Below are positions 31,481-42,930 of a stretch of DNA of 64,000 nucleotides, piece by piece. Made by a program: the position numbers and the translations under genes. The notes below the pieces were generated by a model. It had not been told where the DNA came from. It searched no databases and was given only the letters and a program-made list of their open reading frames with translations. The DNA comes from Gambelia wislizenii (lineage: Eukaryota > Chordata > Lepidosauria > Squamata > Crotaphytidae). How positions within the stretch are numbered: the first letter of the stretch is position 1; the number at the start of each line of letters is the position of its first letter. The stretch is from contig JAUMIR010000004.1 in the NCBI GenBank assembly GCA_030847615.1, positions 272,823,501 through 272,887,500 on the forward strand, in the 5' to 3' direction.

Positions 31481-32745
31481 ATGTAATGGTGAAAAAACAA
31501 GTTTTCAGACAGTTGAGAAACCTCATCGAGAAGAATAATAGAACAGTGAGACTTTTGCACAATTTTATTCCAGGATTCAAACATCTCTAAGTGTTGCAGG
31601 TGAATTATTGTTCAGAGAAAAATGTGGTTTTCACATAGAAGAAAAATTCTGTGTAGAAACTGGGTTTCCTGCACAGAAAACATTGTTTCCCACATAGCAA
31701 ATGTGTTTCCAGCACAAAAACCACATTTACTTCACTTTTAATTCTCCACACAATAATCCTCTGCTCACTTCAGAATGTTCAAATATGTGGGAATACTACA
31801 GAGAAATATTCACTGCCTCCCATATTGTTTCTGGAGCAGGAAGAAATCTATAGCAATTATTCATCCTCCTATACAAGGATAAAAAATAGCCAAGGATTTA
31901 CAATACATCCGAGTACTAGATCTGAATGCTTGAATGCTGACACTAATTGAAGAGAAACTGAGCATGGGACTATGCTCAATCCACCCCTCTTAATGGAAGG
32001 AATTCCTATTTTACATTCTGGAAGATCACTGTTTGTATTCTCTGTGCCGTAAGCATGAGTAATTGTGTTCACACTAGACCTTTATGAACCATTAATGGGC
32101 TGATTAACTCGTGTCTCCATAATAAATCAGGTCCTTAATATATTGTATTATATCCATCTGTTGCTACCAACCAACACATCCTTTATTGAGCTCTCATACT
32201 ACACCCCTTCAGCATTTGGAACACATAGAGATATGTGTAGTTTAATTGTAAAAGTGGACAGCTTTTGGTTAATCAATGAAACCACTCTCATAAGGTAACT
32301 AATACTAAGCAAATGCAGCTTCACATATAACATTTTCACAGCTGCATAGCTCTGCTACCCTATTTCACCCTGATAAGACAAGGCTGTTTTTCTCTGTCTC
32401 ATGGAATAGCTGGGAACTCCTTCTCCCATCCTGGACAGCTGTGGTCTTGTTTCCATAAGGAAAATTAATTTCTCTTCCAGCCTGTACATTTTCACATGTC
32501 CACAGTATGAGAGTTGGCTAGATAAACTTGTACTAAGAGTGAATTCATTCAGTCTTACCCCAGAAGACGATAAAGCTTTCTGCCTGCCTAGAGAACTTGA
32601 CCTAGAAGGACTATGGAGTGTGTCCTGAATATATGGAGGCTCAAACATATGCTCAGTTGTGAGGGAAGTCAGCTTTGACTGAAGGAGCATACAGTTTATT
32701 TTCATTCATTTCTTATTTCTGCATCCATACAGGTTATCTACTATG
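31481..32745. other. Mostly unrecognised
   Basis: At 31620-31750 short degenerate repeats of the type TGTGTAGAAAC / TGCACAGAAAAC / CACATAG recur; a similar phrase occurs near 15400. Nothing else recognised. A 116-codon minus ORF (32355-32705) has no domain. Confidence 0.35.
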
Positions 32746-33047
32746 TACCGTATATTCCGGCGTATAAGACGACTTTTGAGCACTCAAAAATGCCCTCCAA
32801 AATTGAGGGTCATCTTATACACTGGATATACTTTGCTTCACCTGCCTACCTATCTCCTGCCACTTTGCAAATGGAGCGAAGAGGCAGGAGATGGGGCAGG
32901 GGGGTGAAGCAAAGTGTTTAGCAGTTCATTTGCTCCCCTCCTCTGCCTTCTCCCCCTTTGGGGAGCAACAGAAGACAGAGGAGGGGGGCGAACATTGCAG
33001 TTTGCTGTGGCCGCCGCTCGATCGCCTCTGTGTTCAGCAGCCGAGGC

Positions 33048-33262
33048 AAACCGCTAGATTCGCCCTTTCCCCCCACCTTCCTTGAAGGTGGGGGAAAAGG
33101 GCGAAAGTGCCCCATTTGGCTCCACAAATGGGGGAGGGGGGAATCTAGTGGTTTGGCTCAGCCGCCCCGCCTCCCCTGCTTTGGCTCCCTTGGGAAGGGA
33201 GCCCAGAAGGAGGGATAGGGGCTGCAGAGCCAAACGGGGCACTTTTGCCCTTTTCCCCACCT
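33048..33262. repeat. Compound palindrome inside the Tigger 5' region
   Basis: A 19-bp hairpin (33061-33079 against 33085-33103, one mismatch) sits inside a wider pair: AAGGTGGGGGAAAAGGGC...GCCCCATTTGGCTC at 33085-33121 pairs with 33226-33262. Also AAACCGCTAGATTC near 33049 pairs with GAATCTAGTGGTTT near 33139. It may be a separate foldback MITE nested in the Tigger, or a structured leader. Confidence 0.7.
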
Positions 33263-33530
33263 TATCTCCCTTTGGGGAGCAATCCCATGTGGAGAAGGGG
33301 TGCGAATGTAGCAGTTTGCCTCGGCAGATAGGGGATTCTCCACCTTATTCCCCTTTGGGAAACAAAGGGAACAAAGACAGAGGGGATGGGAAGTGGGCGA
33401 AGCAAGGTGGGTTCCTCCTCAACGGGGGCAAAGGGGGAAGACGGGCAAATGTACTGGTACATGCTTTGCCTCCCCCCCCCCGATCTCCTGCATCTTCACC
33501 AGCAGTTTCCCCATTGAGAGCCCCACTTCA

Positions 33531-33636
33531 ACCACCCTTTGCCCCAAACCCTCAATGATCTAAAACAGCTTCAAGGGGAAAAGTGGTTAAGGAGAGCTCC
33601 CGCTAAGAGCCTTGAGTGTTTGGGGCAAAGGCAGAT
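33531..33636. repeat. Inverted repeat upstream of the transposase
   Basis: CCCTTTGCCCCAAACCCTCAA (33534-33554) pairs with TTGAGTGTTTGGGGCAAAGG (33613-33632), two mismatches, with a ~58-base loop. Confidence 0.75.
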
Positions 33637-33965
33637 TCAAGCAGGGCGCTCAGTCAGGAAACACCAAAGGTAGAGTAGGATGTATGGGCATCTTTAATAG
33701 GATACAAGGGCAGGCTTGATGGGTAAAAGAGGTGTGTCTGCACTGCTCTGATAAAGTAATCTTGGAGACAGGGAGGGCTGGGACGGCAGGGAGAGCTGAC
33801 CAATCCAAGCAGGCTTTGTATACAACAAACAGCCAATTGCAGGTATTGTGGTTGGCTGGTTATTGTTTACAGGGTACCACACACAGCACAGCACCAGTCC
33901 AGTACCTATCTGTACCTCTTCGTACAGTATAGCACCAGTACATATAGGGAGGTACCTGTATAAAA

Positions 33966-35273
33966 ATGTCCAACAGTCAAAACACCATCATGGCTCCACC
34001 AGCAAGAAGGAAGAAATATGAAGCTAGTTTTAAACTTAAAGTTGTAAACTTTGCCATGGAACGTAATAACTGTGCTGCTGCAAGGCACTATGGAGTAACA
34101 GAAAAGATGGTTCGGGACTGGAAAGCAAAAGCAAAAGCATTACAGAGTATGCCAAAGGGTAAGTGTGCATTAAGAAGAGGCACCCCACATTGGCCAGAAC
34201 TGGAAAAACATGTAGCAGATGTGGTGAATGAACACCGTCAGAATGGTTATGTAGTGACAAGAATTAAAATACGTTTGCTTGCACTTCAGTGGGCCAAATC
34301 TAATCCAGAGCATAGCAACGGATTTAAGGCCACTGCATCCTGGTATACTAGATTCATGGGAAAGCATAATCTGGTCCTGAGGCAAAAGACAAAAATTGCC
34401 CAAAAATTACCTGCAGATCTTGATTGCAAACTAATTAATTTTCATTAATACATAATAAAACTGCGCAAAAAATATGGCTATGCATTAAGTAGTATTGGAA
34501 ATATGGATGAAACTCCAATGAAATTTGATATGGTTGGAAATAAAACTGTCCATCAAAAAGGCGAAAAGACAATTTTACTTAAAACAACAGGACATGAGAA
34601 GTCCAGTTTTACAGTGGTACTGGCATGCACAGCTGATGGTGCCAAACTGAGACCAATGATTATTTTAAAAAGAAAAACAATGCCAAAACTCAAGTTCCCT
34701 GCTGGTTGTTTTGTACATGTGAATGAAAAAGGCTGGCTGGATGAAGAAGGGGTAAAGCTATGGCTTGATAATGTATGGAGCAGGCGAGCAGGCGGACTTA
34801 TTCAAAAACATAGTCTACTGGTGTGGGATATGTTCAGGGCACATTTAACCCCCAGCACCAAGCAAAGGCTTGCAAGACTAAACAGACATGTGGCAGTTAT
34901 TCCTGCAGGATTGACATCGTTGGTGCAGCCACTGGATGTGTGCCTAAACAAGCCATTTAAAGATCGCATTCGAGAACAGTGGAATGAATGGATGGTTAGT
35001 GGTGAAAAGTCATTCACAAAAGGAGGAAACATGTGTGCTCCACAACTGGATGTTTTGTGCAAGTTTGTCATAAAAGCCTGGAATGATATTGATGCAGAAA
35101 CAGTAATCAAGTCTTTCAAGAAGTGTGGCATATCAAATTCATTAGATGGTATGGAGGATGACTACTTGTGGCGTGATGAAGAGGAAGCGGAAGCTGAGAC
35201 CACACCTTCTGATACAGAATTTGATCCATATGATGACTGCCTTACAAATGTATCACAAGATATCATTGATTGA
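33966..35273 (+). pseudogene. Tigger/pogo-like transposase, one in-frame stop
   Basis: ATG at 33966 (after a TATAAAAATG context) opens 160 codons, then TAA at 34446-34448, then the same frame continues to 35273: 436 codons in all. Residues 15-55 form a Brinker/CENP-B-like helix-turn-helix (KYEASFKLKVVNFA, GVTEKMVRDWK); 70-145 form a second, Tc5-type HTH ending WYTRFMGKHNLVLR. The DDE_1 domain follows: MDETPMKF (D at residue 181), LLVWDMFRAH (D288) and SLVQPLDVCLN (D324), giving DD35D spacing with all three aspartates kept. The C-terminus is acidic (EEEAEAE). The enzyme would cut and paste the element at TA. The stop separates DNA binding from catalysis. POGK/JRK-like host genes derive from this family, but the flanking TIRs show this is the transposon itself. 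Confidence 0.9.
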
Positions 35274-35832
35274 TTTATGATATCAGATGATGAACAGGAG
35301 GATTTTGAAGGCTTTTAAAGGGAAACTGTCACGCCAGCAAAACCTGTAAAAGTAACATACCGTAGCTTGCAGTTATGACGGGTGTTGCTAACTCACCAGG
35401 GTCTAGCCTGGTACTTGCTCTCTATTGTTTGTAACCTTCCTCCTATCATTATCAGTTCCAGTTTGGTTGACAGCTTAGAAAACAAAGAGCATGCTAGCTC
35501 CCATGGCTTTATTTTCTTATCCTTCCTTTCAGCTTTAGAGTGAATTAGGAAAAGTTTAATCCTTTTGCACTATTTTATGTTTACATGTTTGATGACAAAC
35601 TGCCGTATGTTTATAAGTGACAGTTTTCCTGCTAAGTACCTGCATGTCATAAGCATTTGAATTAAAATTACCATATTGAAATCAAATATGATTTTTAAAA
35701 AATTTTTATTTGGGGTGCGTTGGAAGAGGAGGGTTGTCTTATACGGCGAGTATATCCCAAACTCTATATTTTAACTTAAAAATGGGGGGGTCGTCTTATA
35801 CGCCCAGTCATCTTATACGCCGTAATATACGG

Positions 35833-37047
35833 CAATCCATAAACTGTCATCTTGTAGCATCTGTGCCTTTGTTTCATTTGGGCAGTGCTCAAATCTGGTT
35901 TGGTTGGGAACTGAGTATATCAGCCCTCCTGGATCATTACACCAAAGTCTGGTTGGTCCCTTGGCTTTTTGAAAATCCAGAGCCAAGAGTTCTATGGAAA
36001 ATGTACACATATCCTAAAACATTCTACAAGGTATGTGTAGATCTAGCTATTAAGGCTCCATAGAGAATACAATGCATGAACATAACCATGGGAGAGATAT
36101 GGCACATGTCTGAATCCAGTTAGCTTAGTTTGGACTGCTTATTGTGCAATCCTCTCCCAGGCAGGAAAGGGCAAGCAGCAGTAGGGACAACCTGTATGAG
36201 CAGAGCAGAACAGGGGGTGGCCAGACCTTTTTTGGCCACACCATAAAGTGGAAGAATCCTAAGAATGCTGAATTGCTAGTGAATTATTTGACAATGAGAG
36301 TGTTCTTGGTTGCATGTAAAAATTGGTCTTATCATTGTGTTTCTATTTCACAATTTCACAGCCAAAATCAGCATATGTCATTCTTTGTTAGCTGCCTGGG
36401 ACCCAAAGCCAATTGCTAATGCCCATGTTGGGTTTTCCTTAAAAAATAAAAATAAACCTAGGGTGCCACTCTAAATAATGCTAGACAGCTGGGTCTACTT
36501 TTCCCAGTGCTTAGAGAAGATAACTTTTGGCCAGCATTCTCAGAATGCCTCAGGGGTTCTGAAAGTTGCAATCCAAAAAAGTAACTTTTCCAAACTCTGG
36601 TTCTATCTACCTTTACATTTTCCCATGATAGTCCACAGAGGCACTACTGTTTCAGATCTCTGCTGCTGCTCTTCACTGGTATCATGAAAGACCACCCATG
36701 ACTAATGTTAGTGGCCATTTTGTGCAGCTCCACCCTTCTAAACTTGGAGCCAACACAGACTTCAGAAAATGGAACACGTTCATATATCGAGAGACGTCTG
36801 GCCAGCCAAACAAAATGTTGGACAAGAACAAGTTGGACTCTGGGTCTTGTCCAGCAAGGCCCTTCTCATGCCAAATATTTGCTCTGCCAGTGAGCTATGA
36901 CTTCTGCACACGCACTACTCTGCTGTTCTAAATAGCTTCATTGAATTGAGAAAATAATCTCCTTCTACAGTGGTTGTACTTCTACTTTAGTTATGTGCTT
37001 AATTACAGCTTTTAGTCTATACATACATACACACACACTTTCAGCCA

Positions 37048-37050
<3 letters not shown>
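35833..37050. other. Mostly unrecognised; MITE fragment at 36515-36605
   Basis: TAACTTTTGGCCAGCATTCTCAG and AAAAGTAACTTTTCCAAACTCTGG at about 36519-36600 resemble the hAT-like palindromic MITE at 38485. Otherwise nothing recognised; ORFs of 91 and 117 codons have no domain. Confidence 0.4.

Positions 37051-37081
<31 letters not shown>
37051..37081. repeat. (TG)n microsatellite
   Basis: About 15 uninterrupted units. Confidence 0.97.
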
Positions 37082-37857
37082 GCAGGTACCTGGGATAGCA
37101 ATTAGGTATCCTATGTGGTATTTCATGCTCTTTTGTCAGCCACAAATCATCATGTCATCTTTACTTATTTATAAATATTTGAATTCCAATCCCTTTTTGT
37201 GGTGAACTACAATAACTCTAAGAGTGAGAAGGTAACCAGAAAAAGTAAATTATATTGTCAAATTGTATTTTTAACACAGTGGGTGACTTAATAGCTAAGG
37301 GTGATTACTGAGTCGGGAAAGGAAATTGCTCACAGAAGGGCAAACTTATTTAGAGCTGTTTTTTGTCACAAGTTAGTTGTTCAGTTTTTATCTGGAAGAA
37401 AGCTGAAATAACTCTAAATTAAGCTTGACTTCATAAACACAGCCTTGGCATTGACTCTCATTCATTTTTTCCTTCCTTCACATTTTCCGGACATTTTCTG
37501 CCAAACCGTATAGACTCTTTTTCAGAGCAGATTACTGCCAGCTTTCTCCTAGTTTCCTTTTCAATGAGTCCCTTTGGGTGCCATAACAGTCCTTTTGAGC
37601 TACTCTTTCCTTTGAACTGTGAAAAAACCAGAACAGAAATACCAGAGTTCTGGGAACTGGTGATCTGGATGCACCTTGCTGTATAATAAATTAAAAGTTA
37701 TTATGATTCAGTGACTATGTGGTAGCCTTAACTGAAATACAGATTGCCTTTAGGAAAAGCATTTTTATGCTTTGGAACATTTTTCTTATTCATAAGTTAT
37801 TAAACTAGATTATTTAATCAGAATATCTCTGAAGGTGTTAATATTAATATACCAAAA
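37082..37857. other. Stretch with no recognised feature
   Basis: AT-rich; no ORF or repeat recognised. Confidence 0.4.
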
Positions 37858-38092
37858 GGAGCCAGCATGGTTTGAGTGTTGGAATAGGACTCTATAAATC
37901 AGGATTCAAATCCCCACTCAGCCGTAGAAACCCACTGAGTAACCTTGGGTAAGTTACACTCACTCAGCCTCAGAGGAAGGCAATGGCCAACTCCGAATAA
38001 ATATCGCCAAGAAGACTCCATGATAGGTTTGTTTAGGGTCACAGTAAGTTGAAATTACTTGAAGGCACACTACCACTACCACCACATTAATA
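37858..38092 (+). mobile_element. tRNA-derived SINE, nearly full length
   Basis: GCCAGCATGGTTTGAGTGTT is the head (A-box region), GGATTCAAATCCCC the B box, AACCTTGGGTAAGTTACACT the core, and GTAAGTTGAAATTACTTGAA then GGCACAC the BovB-like 3' end, ending in CAC repeats. Same family as 22776 and 4431, opposite strand. Confidence 0.75.
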
Positions 38093-38484
38093 TTCTAGAC
38101 TAAATATTTGAAGTGCAATTTATTATTTTTTTAAAAAATTGTTCATCAGGTATAGTAACTTGAAGTATCTTTTCTCTGCAATTCATACACCATTTCTTAT
38201 TATGTCCCTCCCTCTCCCTCAAAGTAATTGATGCTGCTTTTATGTTTATTATACAGCACGTGTAGCTCTGTGCCATTCCCCATGGTTTGAACCATGCATC
38301 ATCAACTGAGTCCCTTTACAATCTTTAAAATCAACCAAGAATGTCTTCTTTTATTTATTGCAATATTTAACTTGCAAGTCTGATCACACATTTCCATTTA
38401 CATTTACAACAGGTTCTCTGAATACCCAAAGGACAACTCAGGAACATTTATGTCCTGCTTATAAGCTCCCCAGGAAACAGAACT
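38093..38484. other. Stretch with no recognised feature
   Basis: No ORF or repeat recognised. Confidence 0.4.
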
Positions 38485-38607
38485 TGGGGAAGTTATGTTT
38501 TTAGAGTACAGTTCCCAGAATACCCAGGCAGCATGGCCATGGGCTTTCTGACTGGAGGATTTTGGAAGTCATAGTCCAACTGAGTAACTTTCCCAAGCTT
38601 TGATTGG
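38485..38607. mobile_element. hAT-like palindromic MITE fragment
   Basis: CTTGGGGAAGTTATGTTTTTAG at the left pairs with the right end, which reads AAGCTTGGGAAAGTTACTCAG in reverse complement. The centre pairs ACAGTTCCCAGAAT with the reverse complement of GGAAGTCATAGTCC. Confidence 0.55.
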
Positions 38608-39071
38608 AAAGTAGAAACAGAATGAGGAACTCTTGATGGAATGTTGCCTGACCCAGCAGGCATACATTATCACATGAAAAATAATATTAAACTAACATTG
38701 GTATTAGGTCCATCATTCCAAAAGGAAAGGAATCTGTGTTGACACGGCTTTGTAAATCTCATTCTTACAAGACAGATATCAGGGGCAGGGGGAAGAATGA
38801 CAACAAACCATGCTTCCATTGGGGCTCTATTTAGCAGATGAGTCATTGTAGGTCAGCAACTGCAATGCTGGACTGAGGCCCAACAAACTCTTTTTTGTAC
38901 ATGTTTCTAGCTATGAATGTTAAGCTTTGATCAAATCACAATTGTTCAGCACCAGTTTTGCATCCATAATGTGAGAATATTAGTGACAAAATGCACAGAA
39001 TTATAAGTATAAACGAGAGTGGGTAAGTTAAGAATGTGTTGTAACTCTCTTTCTTCTGCATGTCCTCTTTG
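38608..39071. other. Stretch with no recognised feature
   Basis: Nothing recognised. Confidence 0.4.
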
Positions 39072-39262
39072 ACACTACACAGTTATAGCACATTGATCCT
39101 AGTTTAACTTTCACTGCTAATGGCTACATCCCATGGAATCCTGGGATTTTCATTTTAGGGAGGAGTATTAGAATTCTCTGCCAGAGAGCTCTAGTGCTTC
39201 ACAAAACTACAAATCACAAGATTCTATAGGATACAGCCATGACCTATATCAAATGTATCTAT
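39072..39262. mobile_element. Palindromic MITE, diverged copy
   Basis: GACACTACACAGTTATAGCA at the left; ATCCCATGGAATCCTGGGAT in the left arm pairs with AATCACAAGATTCTATAGGAT in the right arm; CTCTGCCAGAGAGCTCTAG at the centre. Same type as the copy at 55035. The right terminus is worn. Confidence 0.55.
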
Positions 39263-40372
39263 CCTATTGGTTTGTGCTCCTTCTCTTTCTTCACTTCTTG
39301 ACTCTTCTACCAGTTGGTTTCTTTGAGGGACTCTCAGCCTAGCATTATGAGAAATCATTAAAAAATTAAAAGCTCTGTCAAGCTACTTTTTCAACACCAT
39401 GCATAGTTTTATGAATCTTAGCATGTTTCCCCCATGATGTCGACACTGTATGAGGGAGTCAATTTTCAATGGCTGGAAGAGGCACAAACAGGTGCAGACT
39501 ATGAATTACTGGTAGTCCTTTCGCAGTCCTTGTGCAGTTTTACTTCTGTGAAAAAGCCATAGTTTTCTTGGAAATCTGACCCTGAACCCTGGTTTCCAAG
39601 ATATGTGAAGTCATGGCATTTCCGAACTTTGCTTTCCTTTTGTTTACATTTAAAAAAAAAAAAAGCTTTTAGTTCAGTAATTTAGATCAGGACCAGATAA
39701 ATTTATTTCCCCTTTTTTGTTTTATGACCTTTCAAGCTGTTAATATGTCAAGAGTTTATCCACCTGGCTGTTTTAACCATACCCTGCTAAAGTTAACCAG
39801 TTCTCATTGGCATTTTTCCTATTGTTTTATTATCCTCATTGCTATTTAGCTAGCCAACTGACTTTGCATCTTATTGAAAGTAGGAGAAAACAGATGGAAA
39901 AAAAGATTTTTGAGTACAAGTAAACACATTGGCAATCCCTGTGAACTGATATAGTGTAAAACTACACAGAGAGAAATGTATTGTTCAGTAGGTCGTAAGT
40001 ACTCATCTGCTTTATATTCCATTACTGAATTTGCTGAGCCACTTAGTCTAATAGGCTCAGAACCAAGTACAAGAACCATAAACACTCTGTGATACTCATG
40101 TCCATTTGTCATACTCTTGACCATGAAGCTTTCTTTTCTCAACTTTTTCAAATTTGCAGATTGGTTATACAGGTGGGAAAGAAAAATGTAGTGTAAAAGT
40201 AAAATAAGCTCCCCACCATCCTACTGTAAGCATACAGTGTTGAAGGAACCAAGGAATTAAGTAGTCATTTTTTACTTTGTTTTCAAGGTGCCACGGATCT
40301 TCAAGGAATGTGGTGAGGTGCATGACTGCTTCCTGCACCAGCACACAAAACCTGTTCTCCTGAACAGATCCC
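39263..40372. other. 1.1 kb with no recognised feature
   Basis: Poly-A at 39651-39664. A 101-codon minus ORF (39846-40151) has no domain. Nothing recognised. Confidence 0.4.
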
Positions 40373-41038
40373 AACAATTATCATCCAGTTAGCCTGACAT
40401 CAATACCAGGGAAGATTCTAGAGCAGATCATTAAACAGAGAGTCTGTGAACATTTAGAAGGCAATGCCATAATCACAAAAAGTCAACATGGGTTTCAGAG
40501 AAACATGTCATGCCAGAGTAACCTGATATCTTTTTTTGATAAAATTACCAGCTTGGTAGATGAAAGGAATGCTGTGGATATTGCATACCTTGATTTCGGT
40601 AAGGCCTTTGACAAGGTTCCCCATGACATTCTTGCAAACAAGCTTGTAAAATGTGGGCTAGACAAGTTAACTGTTAATTGGATTTATAATTGGTTGACTG
40701 GCCAAACCCAAAAGGAGCTCCTCAGTGGCTCCTCTTTGTCTTGGAAAGATGTGACCAGTGGGGTGCCACAGGGTTCTGTCCTGGGCCCAGTGCTATTCAA
40801 CATCTTTCTCAATTACTTGGATGAGGGAATTAGGGGCATACTTACCAAATTTGCAGATGACACCAAATTAGGAGGAGTAACTAATACCCTAGAGGACAGG
40901 ATCCAAATTCAAAATGACCTGGATAGACTGGAGAGCTGGGCCAAAGCTAACAAAATGAAAGTCAATACAGAGAAATATAAGGTACTGCATTTAGAGTGGA
41001 AAAACAAAATGCATAGATACAGGATGGGGGAGACCTAG
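40373..41038 (+). pseudogene. CR1 reverse transcriptase core, open frame but truncated
   Basis: A single open frame of 221 codons. Seen in order: HGFQRNMSCQSNL, IAYLDFGKAFDKVPHDI (motif A), [27 protein letters not shown] (motif B), and FADDTKLGG (motif C with both aspartates). It ends at a TAG where family members have Trp (GET-stop-LNKTT). The enzyme copies CR1 RNA at a nicked target. Because the N-terminal endonuclease is missing and the C-terminus is in another frame, it is not functional alone. First ATG is at 40505 but is internal to the domain. Confidence 0.85.
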
Positions 41039-41275
41039 CTGAACAAGACTACGTGAGAAAGGGATCTAGGAGTCCTAGTAGACCACAAGTTGAATATGAG
41101 TCAACAGTGTGATGTGGCAGCTAAAAAGGCCAATGTGATTTTGGGCTGCATCAATAGAAGTATAATGTCTAGATCAAGGGAAGTAATAGTGCCACTCTAT
41201 TCTGCCTTGGTCAGGCCTCACCTAGAATACTGTGTCCAGTTCTGGGCACCACAATCCTAAAAGGATATTGACAAA

Positions 41276-41659
41276 TTGGAGCGTGTCCAGAGAAGGGCAA
41301 CTAAAATGGTGAAAGGTCTGGAAACCATGCCTTATGAGGAAACACTTAGGGAGCTGGGTATGTTTAGCCTGGAAAAAAGATGGTTAAGGGGTGATATGAT
41401 AGCCCTGTTTAAGTATTTGAAGGCGTGTCACATTGAGGATGGAGCAAGGTTGTTTTCTGCTGCTCCAGAGACTAGAACACGGAGCAATGGATGCAAGCTC
41501 CAGGAACAGAGATTCCACCTCAACATTAGGAGGAACTTTCTGACAGTAAGAGCTGTTTGGCAGTGGAACACACTCCCTCAGAGCGTGGTGGGGTCTCCTT
41601 CCTTGGAGGACTTTAAACAGAGGCTGGTTGGCCATCTGTTGGGGATGCTTTGCTCATGA
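41276..41659 (+). pseudogene. CR1 ORF2 C-terminal segment
   Basis: 127 codons: [80 protein letters not shown]. This is the thumb/C-terminal part of the same CR1 copy, cut off from the RT core by upstream stops. It runs to the normal family end and stops with LGMLCS. Confidence 0.85.
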
Positions 41660-41742
41660 TTTCCTGAATGGCAGGGGGTTGGACTGGATGGCCCTTGTGG
41701 TCTCTTCCAACTCTACAATTCTATGATTCTATGATTCTATGA

Positions 41743-41998
41743 AATTGAGCTAAGTAATCTTTGAATATGTCATGCAAAGACATGAACCACTGGAAAAGAC
41801 AATAATGCTTGGTAAGGCAGAAGATAGTAGGAAAAGAGAAAGACACCATTACAAATGGATTGACCCAATCAAGGAAGCCACATCCCTGAGTCTGTAAGAC
41901 CCAAGCAGAACTGTTGGTGATAGGATGACTAGGAGGTCTCTGATTCATAGGGTCACTGTAAGTCAAAATCAACTTGACAACAGTTAACAAAATATGTG
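41743..41998 (+). mobile_element. RTE/BovB LINE, 3' end
   Basis: Encodes, with decay, LGKAEDSRKREK (family: LGKxEGxRKRGRP) followed by GLTQSRKP and the 3' UTR GATTCATAGGGTCACTGTAAGTCAAAATCAACTTGACAACAGTTAACAA. This is the BovB tail also borrowed by the SINEs here. It lies directly after the CR1 tail. Confidence 0.7.
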
Positions 41999-42245
41999 AT
42001 TCCATTACTTAGGCTTGGAAGATAATGTGCTGAGAATCTTATATTAATGGACAGGCACACCAAAACAAATTTGCATACCAGCCTCATGACTCTTTCAGAA
42101 TATGAAGACTGTCTGTTAATCACGTTAACCACCACTTGGTTGTCACATCAAAATCTAACCCCCTTGTTAGAGAATGCACCAGTCCATATGGATACTGACA
42201 CTGCCATAGGAAAAAAAAATCCAGAAATGTAAATTTGCAAACTAT

Positions 42246-42927
42246 GGGCTAGTCTAAATGCAAAAGTCCAAATGGACTCCTGCCCCTGCACTCTCCCTGA
42301 AGCCACACTGCAGAATTTATTCTCCACAGGGACTTTGGGAATGATGTCTTCACCACCTGGACTATCCCTGTGGAGTTTCATCCACACCCACACCCACTGC
42401 CACCACTGCCACCACAAGCCAGATCAGATACTGGCAGGTGTGACATTTTAAGCTGTGTGCTTAAACTCTGTAGGCAAATTCCCTGCTGAAGGGAGTGTTT
42501 TCCCCCCTCCTCCTCTGCCTGTTCTTGCCTGTCTCTTGCTTCAGCACCTCCTGTTTACCCCATCAATCAAAGTGATGGGTGAGTGAGTGGGAGAGGAGGC
42601 AGAGCACCACCAAGGGAAGAGGAGAGGAAAAACCTCTCCATTTGGCAGGGAATTTGCCTCTGGAGCTTAGACACACAGCTTAAAATATCATGCCTGCCAG
42701 GATCTTACCTGGCTTGTGGTGATAGCAGCAGGAGCAGGCAAAACTCTGGGGGAAAAAACTCAAAGCAAAAAACATTCCATATCAAGGTAAAATCTGGGAC
42801 AGATAGGACCATGCATCATGTGGATTTATTGGCCCAAATTCAGAGCTTTATTCTGTGTGGCTTTATTGCTGCAGATTTGGGAGGAATGCAAAATTTCAGA
42901 GGGATTTATTATAGTATAGACAAGGCC
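42246..42927. mobile_element. 682-bp foldback MITE, Harbinger-like
   Basis: Outer ends GGGCTAGTCTAAA and, in reverse complement, GGCCTTGTCTATAC; TAT flanks both (42243-42245, 42928-42930). Long inner arms pair: TTTTAAGCTGTGTGCTTAAA and GGCAAATTCCCTGCTGAAGG on the left with the reverse complement of CAGGGAATTTGCC and AGACACACAGCTTAAAA on the right. Centre near 42575. Nearly the whole element is a palindrome. The 137-codon ORF 42583-42996 overruns the end and is not a gene. Confidence 0.75.
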
Positions 42928-42930
42928 TAT

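Larger units (their letters stand above)
32746..35834. mobile_element. Tigger/pogo DNA transposon, full length between TIRs
   Basis: Includes the element (32748-35832, 3085 bp) and flanking dinucleotides. The TIRs are 25 bp: CCGTATATTCCGGCGTATAA on the left and, in reverse complement, CCGTATATTACGGCGTATAA on the right, with two mismatches in 25. TA precedes the left end (32746-32747); CA follows the right (35833-35834), one change from the TA duplication of Tc1/mariner. Subterminal GTCTTATAC/GTATAAGAC motifs recur at both ends (32764, 35736, 35791, 35810), probable transposase binding sites. It encodes a pogo-type transposase broken by one stop. The 5' region (32850-33640) is unusually GC-rich. 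Confidence 0.9.
40373..41742 (+). mobile_element. CR1 LINE, 5' truncated within the RT
   Basis: Begins NNYHPVSLTSIPGKILEQ-like text (as AACAATTATCATCCAGTTAG) and ends with TTCTATGATTCTATGATTCT then ATGA. Much better preserved than the 27.2 kb copy. Two readable ORF pieces remain, separated by stops around 41036-41270. Confidence 0.92.

Noticed and set aside
33082..33558. 158-codon ORF in the GC-rich Tigger 5' region
   Set aside because: Composition-driven; both strands are open in several frames there because stop codons are rare in G/C-rich palindromes.
33966..35273. Domesticated host gene related to POGK or JRK
   Set aside because: TIRs flank it at the expected distances and the frame has a stop, so it is a transposon copy.
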